A stretch of 64,000 nucleotides of DNA, from positions 211,826,117 to 211,890,116 of the forward strand of contig NC_081553.1 of the NCBI RefSeq assembly GCF_963082655.1, written 5' to 3'. This stretch comes from Stomoxys calcitrans (taxonomy: Eukaryota; Arthropoda; Insecta; Diptera; Muscidae). The translations under genes were made by a program, and so were the position numbers. Positions 22,621 to 34,855 of this stretch are shown piece by piece; position 1 is the stretch's first letter, and the number at the start of each line of letters is the position of its first letter. The notes below the pieces were generated by a model that was not told the DNA's origin, did no database searches, and was given only the letters and a program-made list of their open reading frames with translations.

Positions 22621-23180
22621 TATTCCTTGGTTTTTGAGGAGTCCCCACCCCACAAAAACCCCTCCACAGGGCATATTTGCCTGTTGGGACAATATGGGTA
22701 TATAAGAATTTGGCTGGTTGGTGTCTACGGGGCGTATCCAAATATAATAATAAATGAAGGCCGATCAGGATAGAATAGAACATCAATAAAAGGTCTTTGT
22801 TAGAAGAGTACCCTTTTTACCCTCAAATTGGGATAGACACAAAAGATCCTGCGGATCTTTAAAAATGTGGTATCCCAAGTGGTAGCTTTGAAATAAGATT
22901 TTGAATGTAGATAAACAATACCAAAAAAATTAGTATAGATCTGATCGTGACTCGTAGCCCTGAATGTCTTGATCGCCACCTTCAAAATTCTTGCCATTAT
23001 GGGGCTCAAACAAAATCGTGCTATAGCACGATGCTGATATCATTTTGGGGCCCACCCCCTAAAGTCCCCCTATGGATATATTTGTGGATTATGGCAAAAA
23101 GGGGCTCAAATCTGATATGTGTTATATGGCCAAGTGTTTCAGTGACGACTCATCTCATAAACCACCATGAACCACACATA
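22621..23180. other. C-rich repeat remnants
   Basis: Further decayed units of the 11201-12370 family lie at about 22630-22700 and 23030-23130. No gene is seen. Confidence 0.45.
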
Positions 23181-23333
23181 TTGGGTTGCCCAAAAAGTAA
23201 TTGCGGATTTTTTAAAAGAAACTAAATGCATTTTTAATAAAACTTAGAATGAACTTTAATCAAATAAAAATTTGAAAAAATTTGTCAACGCCGACTATAT
23301 GAAAAATTCGCAATTACTTTTTGGGCAACCCAA
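23181..23333. mobile_element. Complete mariner-type MITE, 153 bp
   Basis: The inverted ends ttgggttgcccaaaaagtaa and ttactttttgggcaacccaa are flanked by TA (23179-23180 and 23334-23335). It shares both ends with the 235 bp copy at 12449-12683 but has a shorter interior, so it is an independent deletion derivative. Confidence 0.88.
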
Positions 23334-24060
23334 TATATACCGACTACAGGAATATGTAGCTCAAATGTGGTTTTTGGGAGTCGAGTATGAATCTGATATC
23401 CACTTTCGGGGCAAAGGGTTTGGTTTCTGCAATTCACCACAAAAACCAAAAGAATGAAGTAAATCTAATATCCAAGAGAATGAAATAAATCTAATATCCC
23501 CTCACCCTATTTTGAAATCGGAGATGGGTGCACCGATTTACGCGAAGTTTAGTTTGTTTATAATAACTCGAAAACAGAAATTTGGTATACTTATTTGAAG
23601 GTAGTAAACTGGTCATCAGAGCTATAACAATCAGTACGGTAAGGTTACGAACGGTCTTGGAGTGTAAGATGCACAGGTTGCGGCAGAGAAACTTGCTTAA
23701 CTCCTGAGCGGTGAGTTGGAGGAGGAAGCGTTAAAGTTTGTTTCCCTCTCCAGTCAGTTGTTATCATGCTGTGTTCTCGTCGCTGGCTGTTATTCGATTT
23801 TGTCGTGGGTTATCTCATTTCGGTAGTGTGGACGTGTCGCTAAAGCCTGAAATGGACTTTAACGGATCATCAGAAATCCGGAAAATATCGATAAACTGAG
23901 GCAATCAGCTATGCGTTCTGCTATGGGAATTTCTGAAACCACTGTTCGACGAATTTTTGTTATGACAAAATCATTCATATCATTTTCTTTCTATGTAGGA
24001 GCTTGAAAAGGATCGCTACCTCCACATGAAAAAAAAGGCTACTACAACAACAACAAAATT
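23334..24060. other. Spacer with possible transposon and retroelement remnants
   Basis: At about 23895-23965 a + frame reads RQSAMRSAMGISETTVRRIF, which looks like a transposase helix-turn-helix, but it has no intact context. Near 24005-24060 the sequence ggatcgctacctccacatga and a (CAA)n tail look like the 3' end of a non-LTR element. Confidence 0.4.
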
Positions 24061-24650
24061 CTGACATATCACTCTCTTATAACACTGTTGGTATTTTTAA
24101 TGAATTCTTTCGAAATTGTTTCATATTAATAAATATATAGCTCCCATATACAGTCAGCAGCAAAAGTCATGGTACCCCTACCAATAGTTTTTACGTAACA
24201 TTATGTATAAACTTGTATATATCTCATCATTTAAGGAATTTTGTACATATATTCGATTGTTATAAATATAATATGTAAATATCAATTCATGCTCGAATTT
24301 TGGCACCCCATTAATCATAGCACCCCAGCCCAAAAAAGTATTGACTATTTTTTGTTAGATAAAATGATGAAGTAAGCAATCTGGCATCTTTGTGGCCTGT
24401 TGTCACAATGCTTGTCAAAATTGTCATGCAAAATTTCAGCCAAATCGAATAAGAATTGCGCCCTCTAGTGACTCAAGAAATCAAGATCGGAAAGTTTGCG
24501 TGCTTTCGACAGACAGACGGACGGACACCCCATAAAGTATATATATAGTCTTAGATACATGTTTCGAGGTGTTACAAACGGAATGACGAAATTAGTATAC
24601 CCCCTCATCTTATGGTGGAGGGTATAAAAAAGAATTTTCAATCAATAATT
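24061..24650. repeat. Dispersed repeat ending in the cgaggtgttacaaacggaat tail
   Basis: A copy of the base-1 and 9240-9990 family, with cagacagacggacggacacc and the tail at 24555-24628. Confidence 0.6.
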
Positions 24651-26949
24651 AATAATTGAACGTCATCCGTGAAGTAAAATAAGAATCAATCGGCGATTTA
24701 AACTTGAAACCGCTGGTCATGTCTATTAGTAAATAGGAAATTAAATTTAAAAACAGCATTTTTATTTTTATTTATTTTGGTTTTTTGGCCTGCTTTCATT
24801 GTTAAAATTCTACGAATAAGGAAAGAGGGTGCGGATATTTATCCGTTCCATGCCAATATGGACATACACCAAAGCCAGTAATCGGTTTGTTCTGCGTTCT
24901 AATTACTGAAAAAGAAAATCTAAGTTAAAAACTGCGTGTTACTTATAAAATTCTTAATTGTTTTTAATACCACGCCCCTACACTGATAAAAAAAATTACA
25001 GTACTGTACCAATACCACCTGATATTATTTTGTTCGCGTCATCGGCAAAGATTTTTAATACCATTTGGTATTAATTCAATACCAGACAAAGGGGGCTATT
25101 AAGAATTGACGGCGTCACATTTGTATTCTTGTCATCGCGCCAAAAGTGTTGTTGAGCTTTGTACTTAAAATGTTGACGCCATTATAGAATATTTGTTATA
25201 CAAATAAATAAATAAAATGTTTTAATGCAATGTGAGTGCGTAAAAACCTGTTCAAATATTCGAAAGCGATGAAAATGGAAATAGTACAAATTCGAATGAC
25301 ATTCTTCATCAAAAACATGATAGTCTCTTGAATGGAAAACGATGCTGTGCTGGTGTATTGATTTGAAAACCACTTCTGGGAATCAATGGATATGGATCAA
25401 TTGCTGAATACAAAGAACTGAGATTGGTCACGGTGTAACATTACTTTTTCAATGGTTTTTGTTTTGTTTTTTATTTTTAACGTTTTTTTTTGTTTTTTTG
25501 GTTCATTAGGGGATGCAATAATCAATAACGGTTTGGTACTAAAACCAAAAATGGTCTGGTACTAAAACCAATACAGATTGATATTCAAACCAATGCCAGT
25601 TCGGTAATAAGGCTAGTACCAAACGGTACTTATCATTGTATGTTTCATCCATTTTGTACCATGCGGCGTTGCTTTACTATCAATTCCGTATGGTACTAAA
25701 ATGAAAACGTTTTGTATCAACTTTTCTCTGGATGTAAGTAGGCCCATGCCTGGTATTATGTTCTGTGTATTTACACTTAAAGTTGTAGAATATTATATAG
25801 ATGACATCGTCGACTTTTGCATTTCTTTACTTGTTTTAAATCGAATTTAGGTTCCATTAATATTATCTAGGCGAGATAATAGCATGGCAAGGTTAGAATA
25901 CATCAATAGCATTCTTCCACATATGTATAAGGGGAAAAGAGCCTTTTTTAATGTTCGCCGAAAAAGCTACAGTCACAATTTGGTTTTACCCAATTTCAGG
26001 AAGAGATATATCTGCCACTAGAGCCAACTACCATGGAACAAACAAAAAAATAACCTGTGCTTATGGGTGACTATTCAATATCTTTGCTGTTTTCAATACA
26101 TGGACTTAATCTAATCTAGAGAATAGATTTTATTAGATCTTATCTATAAATAGCTATGAAGAATAATTTCCATTGAACTAAATAAACCTAAATCAATAAA
26201 GGGTTACTTCACCTCCAAGACATTTTTCTGTTCCCAATTATTAAACACAGTTAAAAGCTAAACTGGCGGACTGTTTCGTTCTTGAGCTAGCTGATTGATA
26301 CTCGCAACGATAAGAGCATTATGTTTTTGTAACATTCAGCCGTACAAACAATTGGTCATAAATAAACACGTAGTACATAACATAACACACATACAAAGAT
26401 TGTTGCAAGGTGTTCTTTTCTTTTTCTTGTACAATTTTTAAATGACTTCTCCATGAGAAAGGAATTAATTTTTTTCTTCGATTTTGGTCAATTTTAATTT
26501 GAAGAAAAGAAACTACACGTGTAAAACATACTGTACATATGTTGCCTAATGACTTCCACCTTGTAAGGTGTGGTAGATTTTTTTTTTTTTGGTACTCATT
26601 TTTTGTTATGGACTAAAACTGATAAGCGGAAAAATATATGTACCATTGATTTTTGGCATATTAAACTAACTTAAGTGGCAAAATACCTAATTCTATGTAG
26701 GTCATAGATTCTTTGATTCCAAAACAATTTTATAGATGTTTCACAATATGTATGTTTGCGAGAGGCTCCTACTCTTTATAGATGTTTCCCAAGGTTCCCT
26801 ACTCAACTTGATTATCTAATCTAATGGCATCTAGTCATTTATGAATTTCCTCTATAGATATTTAGCTTCTGTTCTTGAGTAGCAACTATAAAACTGTTTT
26901 CAGTGTTTAGATTATTCAAAAATCGAAAAATAAGCTGGATATATACATA
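24651..26949. other. Gene-free region
   Basis: No coding region was recognised. Around 25540-25700 a loose internal repeat (ggtactaaaacca and variants, with ggtattaa near 25060) may be a nonautonomous element spanning roughly 24980-25740. Clear ends were not found. Confidence 0.35.
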
Positions 26950-27208
26950 CAGGGTGGCTGATGAAAGCCGCTACCAAAAAAAAATGTAATAACTTTTTTT
27001 CTATTTAATAATAATAATTTAATAATTAATTTAATTAATTAATTAATTAATTTAATTAATAATAATTTAATAATTAATTTAATTAATAATAATTTAATAA
27101 TTAATTTAATAATTTAATTTAACATGAATAAAAGAAAAATGTATTCCATACACCGAAAAAAAAATGTAGCAATATTCATCATTGTAGCAATATTCATCAG
27201 CCACCCTG
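26950..27208. mobile_element. TA-flanked MITE with an (AATT)-rich core, 259 bp
   Basis: The ends cagggtggctgatgaa and ttcatcagccaccctg are exact complements, flanked by TA (26948-26949 and 27209-27210). The core at 27005-27125 is almost purely A/T, with repeated aatttaataattaattta units. This fits a Tc1/mariner-type MITE. Confidence 0.8.
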
Positions 27209-27372
27209 TATATATATGGAGCTATATCTAAAACGGAAAAAATTTCTATGAAATTCATCAGTCATCAGAAGAGTTGTTGTTGCTTTTTACTAAAGCATCC
27301 GTTATTTGTGTGTGAATGCAATTCCTTATTGTGGTAGCATGAGAAAAGTGAGAGTAAGAGAAGCAACTTGTA

Positions 27373-27966
27373 AAGGGTGATTTTTTTGAGGTTCGGATTT
27401 TCATGCATTAGTATTTGACAGATCACGTTCGATTTCAGACATGGTGTCAAAGAGAAAGATGCTCAGTATGCTTTGACATTTCATCATGAATAGACTTACT
27501 AACGAGCAACGCTTGCAAATCATTGAATTTTATTACCAAAATCAGTGTTCGGTTCGAAATGTGTTCATTCACCGTTCAGCGATGAGGCTCATTTCTGGTT
27601 GAATGGCTACGTAAATAAGCAAAATTGCCGCATTTGGAGTGAAGAGCAACCAGAAGCCGTTCAAGAACTGCCCATGCATCCCGAAAAATGCACTGTTTGG
27701 TGTAGTTTGTACGCTGGTGGAATCATTGGACCGTATTTTTTCAAAGATGCTGTTGGACGCAACGTTACGGTGAATGAACACATTTCGAACCGAACACTGA
27801 TTTTGGTAATAAAATTCAATGATTTGCAAGCGTTGCTCGTTAGTAAGTCTATTCATGATGAAATGTCAAAGCATACTGAGCTTTCTCTTTGACACCATGT
27901 CTGAATTCCCACGTGATCTGTCAAATACTAATGCATGAAAATCCTAACCTCAAAAAAATCACCCTT
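27373..27966. mobile_element. Rearranged mariner element with 200 bp inverted arms (copy 2)
   Basis: It is flanked by TA (27371-27372 and 27967-27968). The left arm, 27373-27575, is repeated inverted at 27767-27966. Both arms carry the transposase N-terminus (MNRLTNEQRLQIIEFYYQNQ). The core of about 190 bp encodes FSDEAHFWLNGYVNKQ to FFKDAVGRNVTVN. It is better preserved than the copy at 14699 and, like it, cannot encode a complete enzyme. Confidence 0.88.
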
Positions 27967-28179
27967 TAGATGAGTGTGAGAAAGTGTATAACTATTTAGG
28001 TGAGGGTGTTAGGGTGGTGTGATGTGTGTGACCCTACTTGACATGTAGGTCGGTTTTGGAGTGTGTGACAAATATTATAATTACAATACAGTTCGTATGC
28101 AAAATGTATTCTTATTGCATTCTGTTCAGTTAAAGAAAATAATTGTGTGGATATACTATGCAGGCTAAGTCGTCGAAAT

Positions 28180-29205
28180 TAAAATTTGCTTATATTTGAT
28201 ATGTAGAATTTCGATTAAAATCAGTACATATCGTTGTGCAAATTTTTAGGAAGATCGATTGATAAATGCTTTAGCAAAGGCCTTAAAAGTGATAATCGGG
28301 AGATGTTTATATATGGGAGCTATACCTAAAACTGAACAAATTTCTATGAAATTCATCAGTCACCGAAGAAACCTTCTTGCCAAATTTTGTGAAGATCTGT
28401 TAACTAATTACTAAATTATTAAGTATTATTCATAATCGGACGGAAATATATTAGGGAGCTACATCTAAACCTAAACCAAATTCTATTAAATTAAATAGCA
28501 ATATCAGGAGTCATAAGGGAATCCTTTGTGCCAATTTTCGTGTGAATCCGTTAACAAGTCCTAATCGGGGGAACATATATATGGGAGCTATATCTAAATC
28601 TGAACCAATTTCTTTGAAATTCATCAGTAATGTCGAGACTTATAAGAGAATCCCTCGTGCAAAATATCGTGAAAATCGGTTTACAAATGCAATATAATTG
28701 CAATTTTAATCTAAATCGGAGGAACATATTTATGGCAGCTATATCCAAATCTGACCCGATTTTTTCCAATTTCTATAGGGTTAGCCTCTAGGCCAAAGAA
28801 AATGCTTGCACCAAATTTGAAGATGATCGGATGAAAATTGCGACCAGTACTTTGTACAAAAATGAACATGGACAGACGGATAAACGGACAGACAGATGGC
28901 CATAGCTAAATCGAATCAGAAAGTGACTCTGAGACAATCGGTATACTTATCAAAGGGTCTATCTCTCTTCCTTCTGGATGCTTGTACCAAATTTGAAGAT
29001 GATCGGATGAAAATTGCAACCTGTACTTTGTACACAAATGAACATGGACAGACGGACATAGTTAAATCGAATCAGAAAGTAACTCTGAGTCAATCGGTAT
29101 ACTTATCAAAGGGTCTATCTCTCACCCTTCTGGGTGTTACAAACAAATTCACAAAGTTATAATACCCTGTACCACAGTATTGGTGTAGGGTATAAAAATA
29201 TATTA
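28180..29205. repeat. Tandemly arranged dispersed repeat
   Basis: Several units carry atgggagctatatctaaatc and gaccaatttctatgaaattc. Units from about 28810 share ccaaatttgaagatgatcgg and aaatgaacatggacagacgg, repeated about 185 bp apart. It ends in ataccctgtaccacagtatt. No gene is seen. Confidence 0.65.
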
Positions 29206-29235
29206 TACCCTATTACATAACTATATATAGAAGAC

Positions 29236-29443
29236 AAAACTATTACTGAAAGGAAGCAAAAAGGAGGTCAGTATAGCTGTTGGTATCATAACGGCACACA
29301 TAGGACTACGAGCTCACTTATGCGAAATCGGTGCGGCAGGTGATAGCATATGTAGGACATGTAGGGAAGATGATGAGACGTTGGAGCACTTCCTGCTTCT
29401 TTCGCGACTAACAGACACCGTTACTTAGGTGAGGACACAATAT
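29236..29443 (+). pseudogene. 3' coding end of an RNase H-type non-LTR element
   Basis: It matches the element at 48300-49470 in the stretch ataggactacgagctcactt and a decayed C-x2-C motif (CRTCREDDETLEHFL). It is truncated at both sides and abuts the SINE at 29447. Confidence 0.65.
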
Positions 29444-29446
29444 GAG

Positions 29447-29691
29447 TGCAGTGCGATTTAAGTTTAAGCTCAATGATAAGGACCTACTTTTTATAGCCGA
29501 GTCCGAACGGCGTGCCGCAGTGCGACATCTTTTTGAAGAAAAGTTTTACATGGCATAGTACCTCACAAATGTTGCCAGCATTAGGAGGGGACAACCACCG
29601 CTGAAAATTGTTTCTGATGGTCTCGCCAGGATTCGAACCCAGGCGTTCAGCTTCATAGGCGGGCATGCTAACCTCTGCGCTACGGTGGCCT
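29447..29691 (-). repeat. tRNA-derived SINE
   Basis: On the minus strand: ggccaccgtagcgcagaggt (A-box), then gcctgggttcgaatcctggc (B-box), then the family body. It is 3' truncated relative to the copy at 13532-13852. Confidence 0.85.
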
Positions 29692-29699
29692 GTTGCAAG

Positions 29700-30480
29700 G
29701 TGCTGCGCGAACATAGCCAGCAGTGGGCCACAAGCGTCGTCGCCTTATGCCTCCTCGTCGTCAGACGATGTGTGTGGATAGATATCCACTGCCTAGAAGC
29801 CTTAAGGTAGATCTACATGATGAAGAGCGTGACATTCAGCGCTACAAGAGAGAACCTCTAGATCAAGCGGCATATCAAGCAGGTCTAGACAACATTCATG
29901 CAGACACGGTAGCAGATGCGGTAAATGGCTACCGAGTGAATGTAGTCCTTGGAGAACGACATTCGACGTCCCCGCTTTAATATCATATCACTTCACACAT
30001 TCTGTAATGGCCCGGATCTCCGCCCGCAAACCCATGTTATGTTGGGACATAGAAGGTGCAGTACATGTTCTGGCGGTTCTAACTGAAAGCTACAGGAGCG
30101 TTATAACTGCCATACACGAAGTGCGATGACTTGGGAAATACCGAAATGTGACTCCCTATATTATAGCTGTCATGATACAAGGCATGAATTTGGATGTGGA
30201 TTTGTGGTTAGTCGTAGACTAAAACACATTGTCTTTAGATTTATTCCGGTTGATGAGAGGCATGCCACAACTCGCATAAAGACCAAATTCTTCAACATCA
30301 GCCTTGTTGGTGCGCATGCACCGACAGAAGACAAGGACGATCAGACTAGAGAAATTTACTACGAGCGCCTAGAGAGAGTTACAAAGTCCCCAAAAAAATC
30401 CATGGCACGAACAGAGGTGTCGAAATGCTGCTGAAGCCAAGAATCCACCATACAGAACATTGAAACCTCAGCAAACAATG
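29700..30480 (+). pseudogene. Fragments of non-LTR retrotransposons
   Basis: At 29760-29975 a frame resembles the C-terminal region of Jockey-type elements (KREPLDQAAYQAGLDNIHAD). At 30126-30434 a different fragment reads FGCGFVVSRRLKHIVF and FNISLVGAHAPTEDKDDQ, typical of the endonuclease domain of non-LTR elements. Neither is complete, and they are joined without a sensible frame. Confidence 0.6.
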
Positions 30481-31105
30481 TTATGTCCAGTACACAAGTA
30501 AGGGGGAAGACAGTGTTAGCTAACTACAGAGGATAGGTCTCCTCGTCATCACATACTAGATACTTTCAAGTGAACTGTGTGAACAATTTTAATGTAAAGT
30601 CAGAGAATATATGGGTTTTAACCCTGATAAATCCACCAGATATTTACACTGTCCCAAATATTGCAAAACCCGAGAAGAACAAATTGACCATAACATGAAA
30701 ATCGATCCCATGGACCGGAACGAACTTGCTCACCTCACCAGCTAGACGAATATGCTATCTCCCAACGCAAACATATGGTTAACACAACAACAACGCCGAG
30801 AAAACTTTAGCACAACTGTTGTTTTTTAATTTATTTTGATTTTGAGGACTTGTCTGAGGTTATTAAGCTTTTGAAATTCGTTCTCGCTGGGATCAACTGT
30901 AGGTAGGGAAGCGTTTTGTTAAAATGTTTAGTTTTTTTTAATTCGGTGTTCCAGCTTTTGTTTTCTATCCATTAGTTAAATTTCTTTATTATATAAAAAT
31001 TATAGTTTACGAATATTTTTATTATTACTAATCCTAATTACTTAGAAACTAAAAAAATACATTCTATCAATCCTTGAACATTGAGGCAGTGGCTGTGAAA
31101 ACAAT
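30481..31105. other. Spacer and Taf12 3' flank
   Basis: No gene is seen. A short aacacaacaacaacg near 30780 may be a retroelement tail. Reverse-strand AATAAA signals at 30985-30990 and 31018-31023 lie 83-116 bp beyond the Taf12 stop. Confidence 0.45.
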
Positions 31106-31722
31106 TCAATATTTCTTAATAGTTTTCCTTATCAAAGCCAAACGCTGCTTGTGGGCCTCCGTGATGGCTGCACGCTTGTAAGGTCTCAGTTCATCGGTGC
31201 CGAAGCCCGGAATCCACATATTCCATTTACGCTCCAAATGTAGCTGGACATCACGTACCTCGACTTTGGAAACTTTACGATGTTTAGCAAAGGCACAAGT
31301 GGCCTTAACAGCATCTTCAACAAAGTCATCAGCGATTTGCAGTAACAATTCCTCCACATCTTCATCTAGTTGGGCTGTGGTATCAACTTCTCTCACCAAT
31401 TCCAAAAGGCGGGGTTTGGTCAATATCTAAAAAAAAAAATAATATTCAACATTAAACCAAAACAGAAGTGTAGTGAAATTCTTACCGGTTGACTTTCGGC
31501 TCCTGAAGAGGCTTTTGTATTTGTATTTGTGGAACTGCTGCCTGAGGCGGCTGATGTGGCATTGTTAGATGCTGTCTGCGACGACGCACCCAGCACACCA
31601 GTCGAGTTTGAATTGGAATTATTTGCCATAGGGCTACTTTGGGAGGGTGATGCCATTATTATGTCCTGAGAATCGTCACCACCTGCACCGTTACTATCAA
31701 AACTATTAAAAATATCCGACAT
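31106..31722 (-). CDS. Taf12: TBP-associated factor 12 (TFIID subunit)
   Basis: Two coding exons, 31722-31486 and 31426-31106, are joined in phase 0 across a 59 bp intron (donor GTAAGA, acceptor TTTTAG), giving 185 residues. Residues 1-79 are Ser/Asn/Gly-rich and poorly conserved. Residues 80-185 hold the histone fold: LTKPRLLELVREVDTTAQLD, then a CAFAKHRKVSKVEVRD segment. It ends RLALIRKTIKKY, essentially as in Drosophila Taf12. In the nucleus Taf12 pairs with Taf4 as an H2B-like partner in TFIID, and it is also a SAGA subunit. The start is the first ATG (MSDIFNSFDSNGAG). The gene is compact, points away from the zinc-finger cluster, and is followed by AATAAA on its strand. The identification is secure. 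Confidence 0.96.
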
Positions 31723-32729
31723 TTTGTTGGATAAATGTATGTATTACTTTGAAAATGCCCAAAACCTTTGGTATTTACAATTTGTTAAACATTTACTATA
31801 TATAAATATGTATATAATAAAAAACAATAGCAAATTTGTAAGAATAGGTGCAAATTAAACTACAGAATATAACCAATATCAAACCAAGAGCACAGAAACC
31901 GAAAATACCAAAAATCAAGATATTGGAATTGGGAGTGTTGTGGTTTTTTGTTTATACAGATGGAAGTAGCTTGTTGTGGTGGTGGAAGTTGTTTTTTTTT
32001 TTGTTTGTGGATAGTAGGAGTTGTTCAGGTGATCATTTGGTAGAGATGTAGAGAGATTTATAGGATATGGGACCAAATGAAACAGAAGTTTTGCATTTTG
32101 TTTGTATGGTATTAAAAGCTGTAATATCATATAGGTTTTTTAGAAAAAGAAAAAAATATATAAATTAAAATTATGACCAAAAAATGCCAGCAGAAATTTC
32201 TTGCAAATGTATGCACAAAGAAATTATTCAAATAACAAAATCACCATGAACATGCAGTATCTCTTAGTATTTCGAATACCTTTTAAATTTTACCAAACGT
32301 TAGCTTTTACAGTACCCAGCTTCCGGTTGTTAAAGTCAATTAATTACACAAAATCTTGCTCCAGATCTTTATTGCTTCCCAAGGAGAACTAATCTTCTCC
32401 TTCTTCGAATGTTTAGATATTCATTGAAAATGATTAACACACATGCATTCCTGACAAAAAACAGTTCATAGTTAGTGTACAAACGGCGTGACTTTTATGG
32501 TTTACGTATGTTGTACGTATAAAACGTAATATTTTATATTCTCTCATTATTTTGTATTATTTGATAGACGTTTTTACCGAAGCAGTGATTGCTTTTAAGT
32601 GATATACAACTTAGATATGAAAATAAAATAAAACTTATGGTTGGTACTATGTTTTTTGCGAAATTTTTTCGTGATTACTTTTTTTTATAAATATAAAAGT
32701 ATTTGAAAAAAAATATAAAGGATCACCGC
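31723..32729. other. Taf12 upstream region, no other gene
   Basis: AT-rich sequence with GT/TG-rich simple stretches near 31940-32040. The Taf12 promoter must lie in its first part, but no element was identified. Confidence 0.4.
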
Positions 32730-32739
32730 GGGAACGGTA

Positions 32740-34145
32740 TGGCCATTAGTTATTTAAAGGCGCCATTAATTCGCCTTGTCATATCGAGAGCATCGTAGGC
32801 ACTCAGTATTTGTGCAAGAGCCGGTGCCGCTGAGACTCTCCGCTCGATACCGATGATTGTCCACGACTGCCGTTGCAGCATTCCACTATCCGCAACCTGT
32901 GGACGCACCCGGTAGCTAGCACAAGGGCAAGGAGGAGAGCCATTCGCCGTATTCGTGGTCTCCGAGCCGATGAACAGCCATCACAATTTACCGTGGGCGA
33001 AGTTACGAATGTCATCCGTGGCGCCAAATCATATAAGACGTTGGGCCTCGACGGAATCTCTACATTGGTGTTGAAGAATCTGGATCCACCTGGAGTTAAG
33101 TACCTTACTACTGTCCTCAACCTGTATTTGAACACGACTCCCTCATTTCCCGATGTCTGGAAAATGGGGGAATCGTACAGACCGATCTCCCTTCTCTCAC
33201 CAGCAGCAAAGACGCTTGAGGCATTACACCTCCCGAGCCTCGTAAGAGAATTTTCATTCGCCGAACATCAAAATGGATTTCGAAGACTGCATAGCACAAC
33301 ACCAACTTTGCATGCCATCACCGCACACATTTGCCGTGGCTTCAATCAGCCAGGGCCATGTGATAGGACGGTCCTCGTGGCACTGGACCTATCGAAGGCA
33401 TTTGTCACGGTCAGCCATGCCAAATTATTTGAGGACATCGCCAACACGTCCTCCGCTGGGTAGCGAATTATCTGTGTGGTCGCTAGTCATTTGTGGAATT
33501 TAGGGATAAGAAGTCGAAGCACCGTAGAGTGAAACAGGGAGTTCCCCAAGATGCGGTGATATCTCCGGCACTGTTTAACCTCTACCTATCCTCCATTCCA
33601 CCGCCTTCAGACGGCATAGAGATCGTATCATATGCGGACGATTGTATGATCATAGCATCAGGCCCCCCACCCATTGTTGACATACTTGGCGTCACCTTCT
33701 CTCCCCCATATGCCATGTTAATTTGCGACAAAGTCAAACGTAGAAACAAGGTCCTCAAGTCACTTGCCGGCAGCACTTGGGGTGCAGACAAAGAAACCTT
33801 GTTGACGGGTTGTGTCCTCAGTTCTCATGTGGACCACCTCCAACAGGAGACAAAGATCCTTCTAGAGAAAAGACATAACTACATGCTGTTTAAGCAAAAC
33901 CTTATGGGCTGTTTCTACGTTCCAGCAGATGTAGCCGTCCCAACTCTTACAGAGCTAGAATTGATGGCAGCGATTGTAACCTGGGACCACACCTGTTTAA
34001 CTGCCAAGCCAATCCTACTCAACTTAGGATTAAATCTCCCTGGACGCATCTCAACTTAGTTGCCGAGTTCCTAGTTCTGGATACTTAACAGAACATAGCA
34101 GACGAGTGGATAAAACACAACACACTGCTACAGCAACAACAAGGA
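32740..34145 (+). pseudogene. Decayed Jockey-type non-LTR retrotransposon, RT region
   Basis: Frames at 32873-33463 and 33493-34059 encode reverse transcriptase pieces. RT motifs include SYRPISLLSPAAKTLEALH, FSFAEHQNGFRRLHSTT, LDLSKAFVTVSHAKLF (consensus AFDTVNH) and GVPQDAVISPALFNLYLSS. The active-site box is SYADDCMIIA. A stop with frame change at about 33463-33490 and internal deletions break it. A (CAA)-rich tail ends near 34140. Short fragments of the same family lie at 36145, 40905, 52327 and, inverted, 62050. Confidence 0.85.
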
Positions 34146-34855
34146 TGGTAAAAAGCTAAAATTATTTTCTTGGGGCATTAACAAGTCGTTTCAAGGGTTA
34201 AAAAGCAAAGCTAAATTTCTAACACCCCCGAATATTAGCCAATTGATGGTACAGAGGACTAAGTTAGATGTTTAAGAACTAAACTCCTTTTCGACAGACA
34301 AGTTTCATGCTCTGCAAGAGACTGCTTTAGTGTTCTGACATAAACTGAAAACAAAATTATACAAACCTATTCATATCAGTATTTTTTTAATGGTTTTTTA
34401 TTTAAATAAAATAAAAACAGCAAAAATATATGTGAGGGCATTTCAGGAGAAGGGATCTTATATGAAGTTTAAAAAAAGTATTTCCTAATGCAAAATGAGA
34501 ATAGAAATAAAATCAATTAACAAAATAGAATATTGCCAAATTATAAGCAATTTTTGTTTCATGCTTAAAAAAAAATAATAAAAGCACTGGCTTGACTTTG
34601 ATATACCTTATTCAATAGAAGTCAGAAAAACAAATTACATTTTATAGATTGAAAAAAATCAGTACCGAGAACAAATAAAAGGAAGTACGAAACAAACAAA
34701 AATAAATAGTCTAATTATTTTTAATTTATTTTCTAAAATGTATATGCAATGCTATTATATGAATTTTTAAAATAAGTGTCATTGTCATAATTATCTTAAT
34801 AATTAAAGACACAACAATTTTGGGAATTTAAAAAAAGATTAAATTTTGTTCCTCC
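34146..34855. other. Spacer and heme oxygenase 3' flank
   Basis: AT-rich, with no gene. A reverse-strand AATAAA at 34725-34730 lies about 125 bp beyond the heme oxygenase stop. Confidence 0.45.

Noticed and set aside
23880..23980. Helix-turn-helix-like peptide MRSAMGISETTVRRIF
   Set aside because: It is suggestive of a transposase, but no catalytic domain or terminal repeats could be linked to it, so it is mentioned only as a remnant.
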